Origin: Methylibium petroleiphilum PM1
GTDB taxonomy: Bacteria; Pseudomonadota; Gammaproteobacteria; Burkholderiales; Burkholderiaceae_C
Assembly: GCF_000015725.1 (NCBI RefSeq)
Contig: NC_008826.1
Coordinates: forward strand, 186,001 to 250,000
Direction of reading: 5' to 3'
Length of the DNA: 64,000 nt
The notes below the pieces were generated by a model, which was not told the origin of the DNA, made no database searches, and saw nothing but the letters and a program-made list of their open reading frames with translations. The stretch's first letter is position 1. Each line of letters opens with the position of its first letter. Both the position numbers and the translations under genes were made by a program. Positions 51,301 to 59,145 of this stretch are shown in pieces.

Positions 51301-54300
51301 ATGAGCGGCAGCAGTCTTGTCCCTGTCCGCCAAGGGTCTGCCGCCGGGCCTGACGTTGTAGTCGATGACGTCGGCGGCGACCTTCTGCGCTCTGAGCAGG
51401 TGCTCGAGCCGGGATACTACTGGCGCGCCAAGGCGACCCTCGGCGAGCACCCTGAGATCGAGGAAGGCGACGCGTTGCTCCTGGTCGACTTGATCGACTT
51501 CGAGGAGAAGCTGCACTCCGTCCAGCTGCTGTGTCATCCGCGCCATGGCGAAGGCAAGTACACCTTCCTGATCGACGACTTCATCGCCTCGTTCGAGCCG
51601 TGCCAGGACGCCGACGCGATCCGCGCGGCCGAGCAGCAGGCGATCCTGGACCGCGTGACCGAGCTTCAGCAGGAGCTGGTGAGCGCCCAGGCCAACCCGC
51701 AGCTGATGCTCGAGGCGATCAAGCCTCAGGTGGACCAGGCAGAGAAGAAGCACCAATACGAGGCCGGCCAGCGCCAGCAGCGCGCAGAGAACGACCGCCG
51801 CGAGCGCGACCGCAACCTGTCCAAGATCCACCGGCGCGCCGCGCGCCGCTCGGCCGCCAAGGGCAACCCGCTGGCGCTGCCTAAGGTCGCGGTGGGCACG
51901 AACGTCTCGCAGTTGCTGACGGCCGGCATCGACGAGGGTGGGGTGGTTCAACTGCGCGAGATCGCGGACAGGCAGCTCGTGCTGGCCCAGGCCCAGGCGA
52001 ACTGGCTGACCAAGAAGACCGAGGAAATCACCGGCACGCTCAAGGAGCTGGCGCCGTACGCGGCCGAGAAGGCGGCGGTGGCGCTCGCTCGCAGTTCCGA
52101 CGCGCTCAAGCGCGCCGAGCGCATCCGCCAGGGGATCGAGTCGCTCGACCTGTACACCGGCAAGGGCGTCGACGTCTTCGAGGTGCGCGACGGCCCGGAG
52201 GCGCCGACCCACGTGCCGCTGATGATCGTCCAGGGCAAAAGGTACATGGAGGAGGAGCTCGCCGCCCAGGCCGACGTGGGCATGTCCTTCGACTGGCGCG
52301 ACCAGCCCCAGTTCTTCGCCGAACTCGCGCGCAACGACGCGCTGCTCAACCAGGTGTTTCCGAGCGAGCGCTGCGTGATCTCGATGGCCGTGACGCGCCA
52401 CGAGCGCCGCTACGGCAAGGACATGTGGGCCAACCTGATCAACAACCTGCAGAACCAGCTGGTGTTCCTGCTGGTGCGCAACGGCGGCAAGGTGCACGTC
52501 GTCTACTCGGCTACGCCCTCGCACGAGGCCGCCAGCCGGCTGTTCCCCACGGCCGACGAGCTCGGCAACGTCTTCCGCGGCGTCGACGGCTCGACCATCA
52601 CGCTGCGCGACGTGGAGTTCGGCGAGCGCAAGAAGGACTTCGACGACCTGGCGCTGCACTACCGCCGCTTCCTCATCCTCTTGTGCGGTCTGGACCACAG
52701 GCTGCGACTGCTGGGCGAGTTCTATCCGCCGGAGCAGCAGATCAACTTCATGACCGCGGACTTCCAGGCCCGGTACATGCGCTTCTACGCCGACCAGGAG
52801 GCCGGTTCGCAGATTGGTGACGACCTGCCGTGGGTGTCGGCATGGATCAAGGCGAAGAACACGCTGGTGCAGTCGGGCTCGCGCGTCTTCGTGATGAACT
52901 CCGACGGCGCGATCAACAACAGCCCCGAGGTCAAGCGCCGTCACGGCCTGCGCTTCCGCGAGCGACAGTTCGAGACCGCGCAGATCGCCCAGCAGGAGGG
53001 TGCGCGCTTCTACGTGACGCTGGCCACGAAGGACACGTGGGGGCACGACCGCTCCGAGCCGAACGTGAAGTGCTACCTCGAAGGCGAGTCCTCCGGCGGC
53101 GACGAATCCTGGTGGCTCTGCCTGGACGGGGTCTCGGTCGACGAGATCCGCCGATACCTGGGCAGCCGGCGCAACTGGGGGATGGGCGTGGGCTACCTGC
53201 GCCTCTTCCGTCGCCTGGAGGCATTCCTGGCCGCCGAAGCCGAAGCCGAGGCGCCGGCGCGCGCCTACCTGCTCCAGCAGGCCACGACGCACGGTGGCCT
53301 GCCTGAGCACGTCGCCCGGCCCGCGCTGGACGTGGCGGTGCGCAACTGGCGCGCGGCCCGCCGCGGCGCGGCGCTGCCCGGCCTGGACCGGCTGGCCGAA
53401 CTGAACGAGGTGCTGAGCCTGGTCGCACCCGAGGGCTACGTGCCCGCCGGCATCGAAAGCCTGCTGCAACGCTACCTGGATGCCTGCGCCGCGGCCGACC
53501 CCGGGCGGCAGCCGCTGCTGCTGACACGATCCGGCTCCAACCGGTACGTCCTCTACACGACCGCGTCCGACCGCGATCGCGAGCCCTATCCCTCGGTCCT
53601 GTCCTGGGGCTGGGTCCGGCGCGTGGTGCTGGAGCCGACCAAGACGGCGCGGCACCTGCGCGAGGTCTCCGAGTCGCTGACGTGGCTGCATGAGGCGCTG
53701 CCGGCGTCCGAGGCGGAGCTGCGTCGCTACTCCGGCGCGGACGACTGGTTCCACAAGGACGCCGAGCCCATTCGTCTGCGCACCTACGCGACCATCAAGC
53801 GCAACCTGGCGGACGCAGTGGTGTGGGAGCCGGTGTTGCGCGCCGGCCCCGGCGCTGGCATCCCCGCGGAGATCTTCACGACGCTGGCAGCGACGTGCGC
53901 CCAGCGCCAGCGCGCGAACCACACACGCAGCGTGCTGCACCTGTCGCTCGGCATCCCGGTGGGTGTCTATGGCGGCGGCCGCAAGCTGTCCGTGGTCTAC
54001 ATGACGGCCCGCGCCGAGCACGTGCTGTACACCTACGGTGACGACGCACAGCGCGCCGCCATCCGCGCCCAGTTCACATCCCGATTCCACAACGCGCGCC
54101 GCGGCAGCGAGATCCTTGCGGCGCCGCTCGAGTGGGCGCTGCGCGTCTCAGAGGAATGCCTCGACGGCGAGGCCCTGCAGGTGCACAAGGGCGAGATCCC
54201 GGGCGTGTCCAGCTATCAGGTGGACTGGATGCGGCTGGGCATCAGCCAGAACCACAAGCGCCATCGCGGCACGGTCGACCGCCCGGGCGTCAAGGGTGAT

Positions 54301-54600
54301 GGCAAGCCGTCGCTCGACACGCATGCCCACGCGACCCTTTCGCTCAACCGCGCCTTCGACGAGCTCGCCGGCGTCGGCCCGCTGCTGCGGCGGCGGTTCT
54401 ACCGGCAGCAACTCGACCGCGTCCAATGGGACTGCCGCTGGGAGGCTCCGGAGAAGGCCAAAGCCAAGCGCAAGCAGATCCTGTCCCAACGCTACACGCC
54501 TCGTACCGCCCAGCTGTCCCCGCTGGTCTGGCTGGAAAGCCGCAATCGCTCTATCGCCCAGTCGGTGTTCGTGGCACCGCTGCGCAAGAAGGAATCCTGA
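51301..54600 (+). CDS. Very large protein of unknown function, 1099 aa
   Basis: Largest gene in the window. Residues about 120-250 are highly charged and helical, probably coiled coil (EKKHQYEAGQRQQRAENDRR). The rest mixes alpha/beta segments without a Walker, nuclease or polymerase motif I can identify; the second half has several well-conserved-looking aromatic blocks (GSRRNWGMGVGYLRLFRR; YPSVLSWGWVRRVVLEP). The antisense strand has a long open frame, a GC-codon artefact. Could be an injected or defence-related protein. Leads a short operon to NADAR. Confidence 0.8.
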   Translation: MSGSSLVPVRQGSAAGPDVVVDDVGGDLLRSEQVLEPGYYWRAKATLGEHPEIEEGDALLLVDLIDFEEKLHSVQLLCHPRHGEGKYTFLIDDFIASFEPCQDADAIRAAEQQAILDRVTELQQELVSAQANPQLMLEAIKPQVDQAEKKHQYEAGQRQQRAENDRRERDRNLSKIHRRAARRSAAKGNPLALPKVAVGTNVSQLLTAGIDEGGVVQLREIADRQLVLAQAQANWLTKKTEEITGTLKELAPYAAEKAAVALARSSDALKRAERIRQGIESLDLYTGKGVDVFEVRDGPEAPTHVPLMIVQGKRYMEEELAAQADVGMSFDWRDQPQFFAELARNDALLNQVFPSERCVISMAVTRHERRYGKDMWANLINNLQNQLVFLLVRNGGKVHVVYSATPSHEAASRLFPTADELGNVFRGVDGSTITLRDVEFGERKKDFDDLALHYRRFLILLCGLDHRLRLLGEFYPPEQQINFMTADFQARYMRFYADQEAGSQIGDDLPWVSAWIKAKNTLVQSGSRVFVMNSDGAINNSPEVKRRHGLRFRERQFETAQIAQQEGARFYVTLATKDTWGHDRSEPNVKCYLEGESSGGDESWWLCLDGVSVDEIRRYLGSRRNWGMGVGYLRLFRRLEAFLAAEAEAEAPARAYLLQQATTHGGLPEHVARPALDVAVRNWRAARRGAALPGLDRLAELNEVLSLVAPEGYVPAGIESLLQRYLDACAAADPGRQPLLLTRSGSNRYVLYTTASDRDREPYPSVLSWGWVRRVVLEPTKTARHLREVSESLTWLHEALPASEAELRRYSGADDWFHKDAEPIRLRTYATIKRNLADAVVWEPVLRAGPGAGIPAEIFTTLAATCAQRQRANHTRSVLHLSLGIPVGVYGGGRKLSVVYMTARAEHVLYTYGDDAQRAAIRAQFTSRFHNARRGSEILAAPLEWALRVSEECLDGEALQVHKGEIPGVSSYQVDWMRLGISQNHKRHRGTVDRPGVKGDGKPSLDTHAHATLSLNRAFDELAGVGPLLRRRFYRQQLDRVQWDCRWEAPEKAKAKRKQILSQRYTPRTAQLSPLVWLESRNRSIAQSVFVAPLRKKES

Positions 54601-54860
54601 TGTTCGCCCGCCTCTTCGGCCACGACGCCGACCAAGTCCTCATCACGCTCGACCAGAACGACGAGGGCAGGCCGACCCTGTTCTTCCACGCCCAGCCGCG
54701 TGGCCTGGGCATCTGCCGGTTGGGCCTGTCCTTCACCGATTGCGACGTGGGCTGGGGCCTCGCGCGCAAGGGCCTGGCCGAGATGACCGAGGAGCGGGCG
54801 CGCGCGGCTGTGCGCGGCATCTACGAGTCCCCGCTGGTGCTCGCAGTTCAGGAGCCCTGA
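54600..54860 (+). CDS. Hypothetical protein, 86 aa
   Basis: ATG overlaps the TGA of the 1099-aa gene. Small alpha/beta protein (DQVLITLDQNDEGRPTLFFHAQP). Not recognised. Confidence 0.6.
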   Translation: MFARLFGHDADQVLITLDQNDEGRPTLFFHAQPRGLGICRLGLSFTDCDVGWGLARKGLAEMTEERARAAVRGIYESPLVLAVQEP

Positions 54861-54862
54861 TC

Positions 54863-55462
54863 GTGGTCGCGGCCCCCATCTCGTTCTACAGGGCGTCCGA
54901 GCGGCCGTTCGGCGCCTTCAGCAACCTCTTCCGCCGCGAGATCCTGATCGCCGGGCGCACGTTCGCGACCACCGAGCACGCCTACCAGGCGCTGAAGCCG
55001 CGCGACGCGCGTGTGCGCGACTGGCTTCTGGCCGCGCCGGCGCCATCGCTGCTGGCGATCGCGGCACACACGCTCCCTTCCGAGTCGGCAGACCCGACCG
55101 AGATCATGGCTCGCACTGCCGACGCGCTGCTGGGCTTCCACACGCGGCCTGGCTGGTCTCGGTTGCGCTTCCCGTGGATGCTCCGGTGCCTCGACGCGAA
55201 GTTCGACCAGCACCCCGATCTCGCCGAGCTGCTGCTGTCGACCGGCGACAGCGCCATCATCGAAGCCGGCCGCATCGACGATGACGCCGGCCGGCGCTGG
55301 GGCATCGTCAACGGCCGCGGCTCGAACTACCTCGGTCGCATGCTCCAGCGCGTGCGCCACCGTTTGGGCGGGCCCTGCGTCGAAGATCCCGACCTCGACG
55401 AGCGCCTGGCCGCCGGCGCAGTCCCGCTCGCTGCCGCGCTCGAGGAGCTGGGTTGGACCTGA
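54863..55462 (+). CDS. NADAR (YbiA-like) ADP-ribosyl glycosidase-like protein
   Basis: 199 aa; GTG 54863 behind an AGGAG SD. Canonical pattern: ISFYRASERPFGAFSNLF, TTEHAYQALKPRD, LRCLDAKFDQHPDLAELLLSTG and WGIVNGRGSNYLGRMLQRVR. NADAR proteins hydrolyse ADP-ribose from guanine and reverse DarT2-type DNA ADP-ribosylation, an anti-phage mechanism, so this may be a counter-defence gene. Catalytic residues look intact by pattern. Overlaps the next TTG start. Confidence 0.88.
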   Translation: MVAAPISFYRASERPFGAFSNLFRREILIAGRTFATTEHAYQALKPRDARVRDWLLAAPAPSLLAIAAHTLPSESADPTEIMARTADALLGFHTRPGWSRLRFPWMLRCLDAKFDQHPDLAELLLSTGDSAIIEAGRIDDDAGRRWGIVNGRGSNYLGRMLQRVRHRLGGPCVEDPDLDERLAAGAVPLAAALEELGWT

Positions 55463-55992
55463 GCATCCTGGCCCACGCCCGGCACGCGCTGCACCTGCTT
55501 GTCTCGGCGGCGCACCACCTCGCCGGTGACCTCGGCCGCGGCGACGCCTTGGTGCTGGCCGCTGTCTTCGTGCTGTCCCAGCTGGCGGCCCGGCTGGGTT
55601 TCGCCGCCTACTGCCTCTTCGCGCTGCCCGGCACGCTCGCGCACGAGCTCGCGCACTACCTGGTCGCGCTGTTGCTCCGCGCGCGCCCGTCGCTGCCGTC
55701 CATCATCCCCGAGAAGACCGAGTCCGGTTGGCGCCTTGGGTCCGTGACGTTCTACGCTGGCCTGTTTCGCTCCGTGCCGATCGCGTTGGCTCCGATGGCG
55801 CTGGCGCCACTGAGCCTCTGGTGGGCATCCTCGACGCTGCCTGGCCAGCCATTCGGCCTGCCCTACGCTGCCTATGCCTGGGCCGCGGTCACAGCCTTCC
55901 AGGCCAGCCTGCCATCGAGCGCGGACTGGTGGATCGCAGCACCGGCCCTGTTCCTGATCGGCGCTGTGGCGGCGCTCGCGATCCTGGGTTGA
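55453..55992 (+). CDS. HExxH multi-span membrane protein, putative metallopeptidase
   Basis: 179 aa; TTG start after GAGGAG. LPGTLAHELAHYL supplies HExxH (H64, E65, H68) inside a hydrophobic region; four to five membrane segments in all. Resembles uncharacterised M50-like peptidases, and the IIPEKTESGWRLGSVTF block is distinctive. No clear NPxxDG third-ligand motif is seen, unlike the protein at 27668-28204, so activity is less certain. Confidence 0.68.
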   Translation: MDLSILAHARHALHLLVSAAHHLAGDLGRGDALVLAAVFVLSQLAARLGFAAYCLFALPGTLAHELAHYLVALLLRARPSLPSIIPEKTESGWRLGSVTFYAGLFRSVPIALAPMALAPLSLWWASSTLPGQPFGLPYAAYAWAAVTAFQASLPSSADWWIAAPALFLIGAVAALAILG

Positions 55993-55994
55993 CG

Positions 55995-56420
55995 ATGCCG
56001 AACGTGACCGACCGTATGTCCGCCGCCGACTACCTGGCCATGATCCAGGCGCGCGCCGGCGGCGCGGCCCCCACCAAGCGGAAGAACAAGTTCGGCAACC
56101 GCCGAGGGCTTGAGTTCGACGGCGAGAAGTACGACTCGTCGAAGGAGCTGAAGCACCACCAGATGCTGAAGCTCGCGCGCACGGCAGCTGACCCGCGCGA
56201 CCGCGTCGTGCGCATCGAGCGCCAGGTGCCGTATGTTCTGCTGGACAAGCAAGAGGGTGAGCGGGCTGTGCGCTACTACGCCGACTTCGTCGTGGAGTAC
56301 GCCGACGGCCGCACCGAGGTGCACGACACGAAGTCCCCGCCGACGCGCGCGGACAAGACCTACGTGATCAAGCGCAAGCTGATGCTCAGCCGGCACGGCA
56401 TCCGCATCCAGGAGTTCTGA
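55995..56420 (+). CDS. DUF1064 PD-(D/E)XK-type endonuclease-like protein
   Basis: 141 aa. KNKFGNRRGLEFDGEKYDSSKELKHHQ, a QVPYVLL core, YYADFVVEYADGRTEVHDTKSPPTRADKTYVIKRKLM: the DUF1064 pattern with D...D.K catalytic layout. Such small phage nucleases are thought to process DNA junctions or ends, in a role similar to RusA/T7 endonuclease. Last + gene before the repressor. Confidence 0.8.
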   Translation: MPNVTDRMSAADYLAMIQARAGGAAPTKRKNKFGNRRGLEFDGEKYDSSKELKHHQMLKLARTAADPRDRVVRIERQVPYVLLDKQEGERAVRYYADFVVEYADGRTEVHDTKSPPTRADKTYVIKRKLMLSRHGIRIQEF

Positions 56421-56430
56421 CAGCGCGCGC

Positions 56431-56808
56431 TCAGCGCGTGCGTTGGTTCCAGGTCTTGATCAGCTGTCGCAACTGCTTGCGGCCATCGCTGTTGGTGCCA
56501 CGGTAAGCCTCGAGAGCCGAGGCCAGGAACTGCTGCTCCGCCTGTGACAGACCCTGCGGCGCGCGCTCTTCGTCCATCCATCCAGCCGGCAGCGCGCAGC
56601 GGTGCTCGAACTGGCGCGCGAGCTTGTCGCCGATCGGACGGCTGCCCGACTTGGCCATGCTCCAGGTGGCGCCACTGATGCCCAGCTTCTCCGCGAACGC
56701 GATCTCCAGTCCCTTCGGCTGCTCGCCCGCAGCGATGCGCTCTTCCGCGAACTGCTGGAACAGCGACAGCGCGTTCTGGCGCCTGATGGTGTGAGGGTCT
56801 GAAGACAC
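56431..56808 (-). CDS. Repressor-like XRE-type DNA-binding protein
   Basis: 125 aa from GTG 56808 (alternative starts upstream would read through the operators). FAEKLGISGATWSMAKSGSRPIGDKLARQFE is a compact HTH of a type common in Burkholderia/Ralstonia prophages, followed by CALPAGWMDEE. Three palindromic operators lie immediately upstream, so autoregulation and repression of the facing promoter are expected. No protease-cleavage domain is present, so it is not a LexA/CI-type repressor. Confidence 0.72.
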   Translation of the reverse strand: MSSDPHTIRRQNALSLFQQFAEERIAAGEQPKGLEIAFAEKLGISGATWSMAKSGSRPIGDKLARQFEHRCALPAGWMDEERAPQGLSQAEQQFLASALEAYRGTNSDGRKQLRQLIKTWNQRTR

Positions 56809-56823
56809 GGAGGCCGGCGTGTT

Positions 56824-56898
56824 GTGAAAATACTTCACAGAGATTTTATGCGAAGAATCTTCACAAGAGGGGTTGACGCCGACGTTAAGAGTCTTCAC
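56824..56898. promoter_or_regulatory. Triple operator array
   Basis: Three 15-bp inverted repeats of the form GTGAA-N5-TTCAC: O1 56824-56838 (perfect), O2 56850-56864 (GCGAA...TTCAC), O3 56884-56898 (GTTAA...TTCAC). O3 overlaps the spacer and the -10 of the + promoter at 56873-56901. Confidence 0.75.
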
Positions 56899-56901
56899 AA
56901 T
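56873..56901 (+). promoter_or_regulatory. Sigma70-like promoter facing the tRNA array
   Basis: -35 TTGACG (56873-56878), 17-bp spacer, -10 CACAAT (56896-56901), overlapped by operator O3, so it should be repressible. Confidence 0.65.
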
Positions 56902-56978
56902 CCGTCCTATGCGTTGCATGAGGCGTCCCGCTTCGTGCTCCAAGCAGAGAACTGAACCCAAGCAATCTAGGAAACACC

Positions 56979-57161
56979 GTGAACCGCACACTGCCCTTGA
57001 CCACGAACAGGCTGCCCCAGTCGGGCGCGGTCGCGTTCGCCTGTGTCAGTGGCATGCACAACGGTCTTCCGTTTGCAAAGCGCCTGCCTTCGCCCTCCGT
57101 CCGCTACCAGTGGATTCGTGGGAACGAGGGCCAGGTGCATCCGGGAGAGGGAGCGGCGTAG
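56979..57161 (+). CDS. Small hypothetical protein, 60 aa
   Basis: GTG 56979 with AGGAAA 7 nt upstream, followed by a terminator. Basic and Arg/Pro/Gly-containing, with no motif. Coding is plausible because promoter, SD and terminator frame it. Confidence 0.45.
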   Translation: MNRTLPLTTNRLPQSGAVAFACVSGMHNGLPFAKRLPSPSVRYQWIRGNEGQVHPGEGAA

Positions 57162-57184
57162 TCGCACACCTCCAAGCTCGCAAG

Positions 57185-57222
57185 AGGCCCGGATTCCGAA
57201 AGGATCCGGGCCTTTTTGTTTT
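57185..57222 (+). terminator. Strong intrinsic terminator
   Basis: AGGCCCGGAT (57185-57194) pairs with ATCCGGGCCT (57204-57213), followed by TTTTGTTTT. Confidence 0.9.
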
Positions 57223-57263
57223 CAACCCTTCAACCCGCAGCGCGGCCTGGCAGCCGAACTGCA

Positions 57264-57317
57264 GCGATCGTTGGATCGCGCCTCCCGGCAACGGCCGACG
57301 AGGATGCTCTTTAACAA
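57264..57317 (+). promoter_or_regulatory. boxB-boxA antitermination-like leader of the tRNA array
   Basis: GCGATC-GTTG-GATCGC hairpin (57264-57279) is followed by TGCTCTTTAACAA (57305-57317), identical to the E. coli rRNA-operon boxA. BoxA RNA recruits NusB/NusE and suppresses Rho termination on untranslated rRNA transcripts; the first tRNA begins 51 nt later. Confidence 0.75.
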
Positions 57318-57367
57318 CTCAGCGCGAGGCGACCCCGAAACTGGTTGGGATCATCGCTTCGCACTAT

Positions 57368-57443
57368 GCGGACGTGGCGCAGTTGGTAGCGCGCGAACTT
57401 GCCAAGTTCGAGGCCACGGGTTCGAGACCCGTCGTCCGCTCCA
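57368..57443 (+). tRNA. tRNA-Gly(GCC)
   Basis: Acceptor GCGGACG/CGTCCGC, anticodon loop TTGCCAA, discriminator T as in Gly tRNAs, CCA encoded. First tRNA of the array. Confidence 0.93.
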
Positions 57444-57580
57444 TCTCGGGTGTGCCCGTGCACAAGCACTGGGCCGGCTCGGTGTGCATGTGTGCAGGTG
57501 CGGCCGCGCCTGTGTGCAGCGAATGGCCTGGCTTGCCGGGCGACCTCGCGTGCGGACACAGCCGAGATGGAAAGCTCATC

Positions 57581-57658
57581 GCCCTTGTAGCTCAGCCGGA
57601 AGAAGCACCGACCTAGTAAGTCGGGGGTCGCGCGTTCGAATCGTCGCCGAGGGCACCA
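57581..57658 (+). tRNA. tRNA-Thr(AGT), degenerate T-arm
   Basis: Acceptor GCCCTTG/CGAGGGC, anticodon stem CCGAC/GTCGG with loop CTAGTAA (anticodon AGT), CCA encoded. The T-arm GCGCG-TTCGAATC-GTCGC pairs poorly and has one extra base. A34 is unusual for Thr. Only Thr tRNA in the array; functionality uncertain. Confidence 0.6.
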
Positions 57659-57664
57659 GTCAGA

Positions 57665-57740
57665 TGCGGGGTGGGAAAGTTGGCAATCCGCTGGCCTCAT
57701 AAGCCAGAGATCGAGCGTTCGAGTCGCTCCCTCGCAACCA
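57665..57740 (+). tRNA. tRNA-Met(CAT)
   Basis: Acceptor TGCGGGG/CCTCGCA, anticodon loop CTCATAA, CCA encoded. The anticodon stem lacks the three G:C pairs of an initiator. A lysidine-modified Ile2 tRNA cannot be excluded. Confidence 0.85.
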
Positions 57741-57844
57741 GGTAGTAGAAGCTGCACAGCGGCGCCGCGAACTTCATGGGCGTCCAGCAGCGGAAATCGC
57801 CCGCACCACCGAGCGGGTCCGGAGCTCGTCACCGGAAGCCACAT

Positions 57845-57920
57845 GCCCCGTTAACTCAGAGGCCAGAGTGCCGTCCTGTCCAGACGGAAGCCGCGGATTC
57901 GAATTCCGCACGGGGCGCCA
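57845..57920 (+). tRNA. tRNA-Asp(GTC)
   Basis: Acceptor GCCCCGT/ACGGGGC, loop CTGTCCA, discriminator G, CCA encoded. Confidence 0.93.
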
Positions 57921-58000
57921 GGTCAGTCCTGCAGCGTGACCAGAACTCGCATGACGGCGCAGCCGGTTCAGTGCGGTACTCTGCCGGGCGACACATCAAT

Positions 58001-58076
58001 GCCGCGGTAGCTCAGTCGGTAGAGCGTTCGCCTGAAGAGCGAAGCGTCGAAGGTTCGATCCCTTCCTGCGGCACCA
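58001..58076 (+). tRNA. tRNA-Phe(GAA)
   Basis: Acceptor GCCGCGG paired with the 3' CTGCGGC, loop CTGAAGA, discriminator A, CCA encoded. Confidence 0.93.
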
Positions 58077-58154
58077 CACATCGCGAGCGCAGCGCTCGCA
58101 CTTTCGTTGCCGGAACAGAAGGCCCGCCTCCTGCCCGGTGTGTTGTTCAACATC

Positions 58155-58242
58155 CCCCGCGTGGCGGAATTCAGGTAGACGCGCTCGGCTCAGAACCGAG
58201 TGCCCATCGGGCGTGTCCGTTCGACTCGGACCGTGGGGACCA
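58155..58242 (+). tRNA. tRNA-Leu(CAG)
   Basis: Acceptor CCCCGCG/CGTGGGG, loop CTCAGAA, long variable arm, CCA encoded. Confidence 0.93.
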
Positions 58243-58248
58243 GTTCAT

Positions 58249-58340
58249 GGATGGTTGGCCGAGTGGTCTAAGGCACCTGTCTCGAAAACAGGAGAGGGCG
58301 AGAGTCCTCCGCGGGTTCGAATCCTTCGCACCATCCTCCA
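58249..58340 (+). tRNA. tRNA-Ser(CGA)
   Basis: Acceptor GGATGGT/ACCATCC, loop CTCGAAA, long variable arm, CCA encoded; the discriminator is T where Ser usually has G. Confidence 0.9.
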
Positions 58341-58347
58341 GTTCGCT

Positions 58348-58424
58348 ACCTCGTTAGCTCAGCGCGGAAGAGCACCCGGCTACGAACCGGGAGGCCACAC
58401 GTTCGACCCGTGTACGAGGTGCCA
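58348..58424 (+). tRNA. tRNA-Arg(ACG)
   Basis: Acceptor ACCTCGT/ACGAGGT, loop CTACGAA, so A34 probably becomes inosine by host TadA; CCA encoded. Confidence 0.92.
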
Positions 58425-58453
58425 CGTCATCAACATCACCAAGGAGCATCGAG

Positions 58454-58615
58454 ATGAAGAAGAGCATCGTGCAGCGCATCGCGACGCTCAAGCCGCGCAA
58501 CGTGTTCGCGCCGCTGGCCGGCCGCCGCGCCGCCGGCGCGCACGCATCGCGCAAGCGCCATGCCGATGTGCAGCGCAAGGACCTTGTCCAGCGTCTGCGC
58601 GAGGCGGGCATGTAG
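58454..58615 (+). CDS. Small basic protein within the tRNA array, 53 aa
   Basis: SD AAGGAG 8 nt before ATG 58454; stop TAG 58613-58615, six bases before tRNA-Tyr. Starts MKKSIVQRIATLKPRN and is strongly basic (Arg/Lys/His-rich), so likely nucleic-acid binding. No family recognised. Confidence 0.6.
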   Translation: MKKSIVQRIATLKPRNVFAPLAGRRAAGAHASRKRHADVQRKDLVQRLREAGM

Positions 58616-58621
58616 ATCAAC

Positions 58622-58708
58622 GGATGGTTGGCAGAGTGGCTGATCGCGCCTGGCTGTAACCCAGGTTCCCCAAAGGACGCGGAGGTTCGAATCCTTCACC
58701 ATCCACCA
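58622..58708 (+). tRNA. tRNA-Tyr(GTA)
   Basis: Acceptor GGATGGT/ACCATCC, loop CTGTAAC, long variable arm as in bacterial Tyr tRNAs, CCA encoded. Its first 13 bases resemble tRNA-Ser(CGA). Confidence 0.93.
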
Positions 58709-58957
58709 GACTCGCGCGGGCAACCGCGTGTCGGCACCCGGCCCTGTGGTGTTGACCCAAGAAGCAGGGAAGGGCAGTAGTGCCCTCGGCGCAGTCGCCA
58801 CGATAGGCGGCGCCAACCGAGATCAGCCACTGACCCACGCGACGACGTGCGCAAGATGACCGCGCATGCCGGCCGGACGCAACCCGGTGCGACGCCCAAA
58901 GAGGCGGACCCTCGAAGCCTGTGCAGAGCGGTCTCACGACCGAGTCATCAGGCACAT
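58709..58957 (+). other. 249-nt gap with hairpins and a possible tRNA remnant
   Basis: No convincing gene. Contains GGGCAGTAGTGCCC (hairpin), GGCGC...GCGCC, and a GCGGTCTCACGACCG stem-loop that resembles an anticodon arm (CAC) but lacks acceptor and T-arm partners. May be a decayed tRNA or a small RNA. Confidence 0.35.
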
Positions 58958-59030
58958 GCGGGCGGTCAAGTGGTGAACGTCTGGCCTTCCAAGCCGGAAC
59001 AGACCGGGTCGGATCCGGTCGCCCGCTCCA
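58958..59030 (+). tRNA. tRNA-Gly(TCC)
   Basis: Acceptor GCGGGCG/CGCCCGC, loop CTTCCAA, discriminator T, CCA encoded; 73 nt with a short D-loop. Confidence 0.88.
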
Positions 59031-59062
59031 GTCTTCAGCGCATCGAGCGTGCTCTGAAGACT

Positions 59063-59138
59063 GGGGGTGTAGTTCAGTTGGCAGAACACCCGCTTTGCAA
59101 GCGGGATGTCGCAGGTTCGATGCCTGTCACCTCCACCA
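59063..59138 (+). tRNA. tRNA-Ala(TGC)
   Basis: Acceptor GGGGGTG/CACCTCC with G3:T70, the G:U wobble that defines Ala identity; loop TTTGCAA; CCA encoded. Confidence 0.95.
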
Positions 59139-59145
59139 GTCTCAT

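Noticed and set aside
51289-54090. A 933-codon open frame on the minus strand opposite the 1099-aa gene
   Set aside because: Antisense shadow produced by GC-rich third positions; low-complexity Arg/Leu/Val/Ala composition and no SD, while the + strand has promoter, start and a coupled downstream gene.
57301-57367. An rRNA operon, suggested by the boxA sequence
   Set aside because: No 16S, 23S or 5S sequence follows; only tRNAs and small CDSs do.
57043-57702. Long + strand frames through the first tRNAs
   Set aside because: They read across a strong terminator and tRNA genes and have no codon-usage support.
58861-58957. A further tRNA-Val(CAC) just upstream of tRNA-Gly(TCC)
   Set aside because: Only an anticodon-like stem-loop is seen; no acceptor stem, T-arm or CCA.
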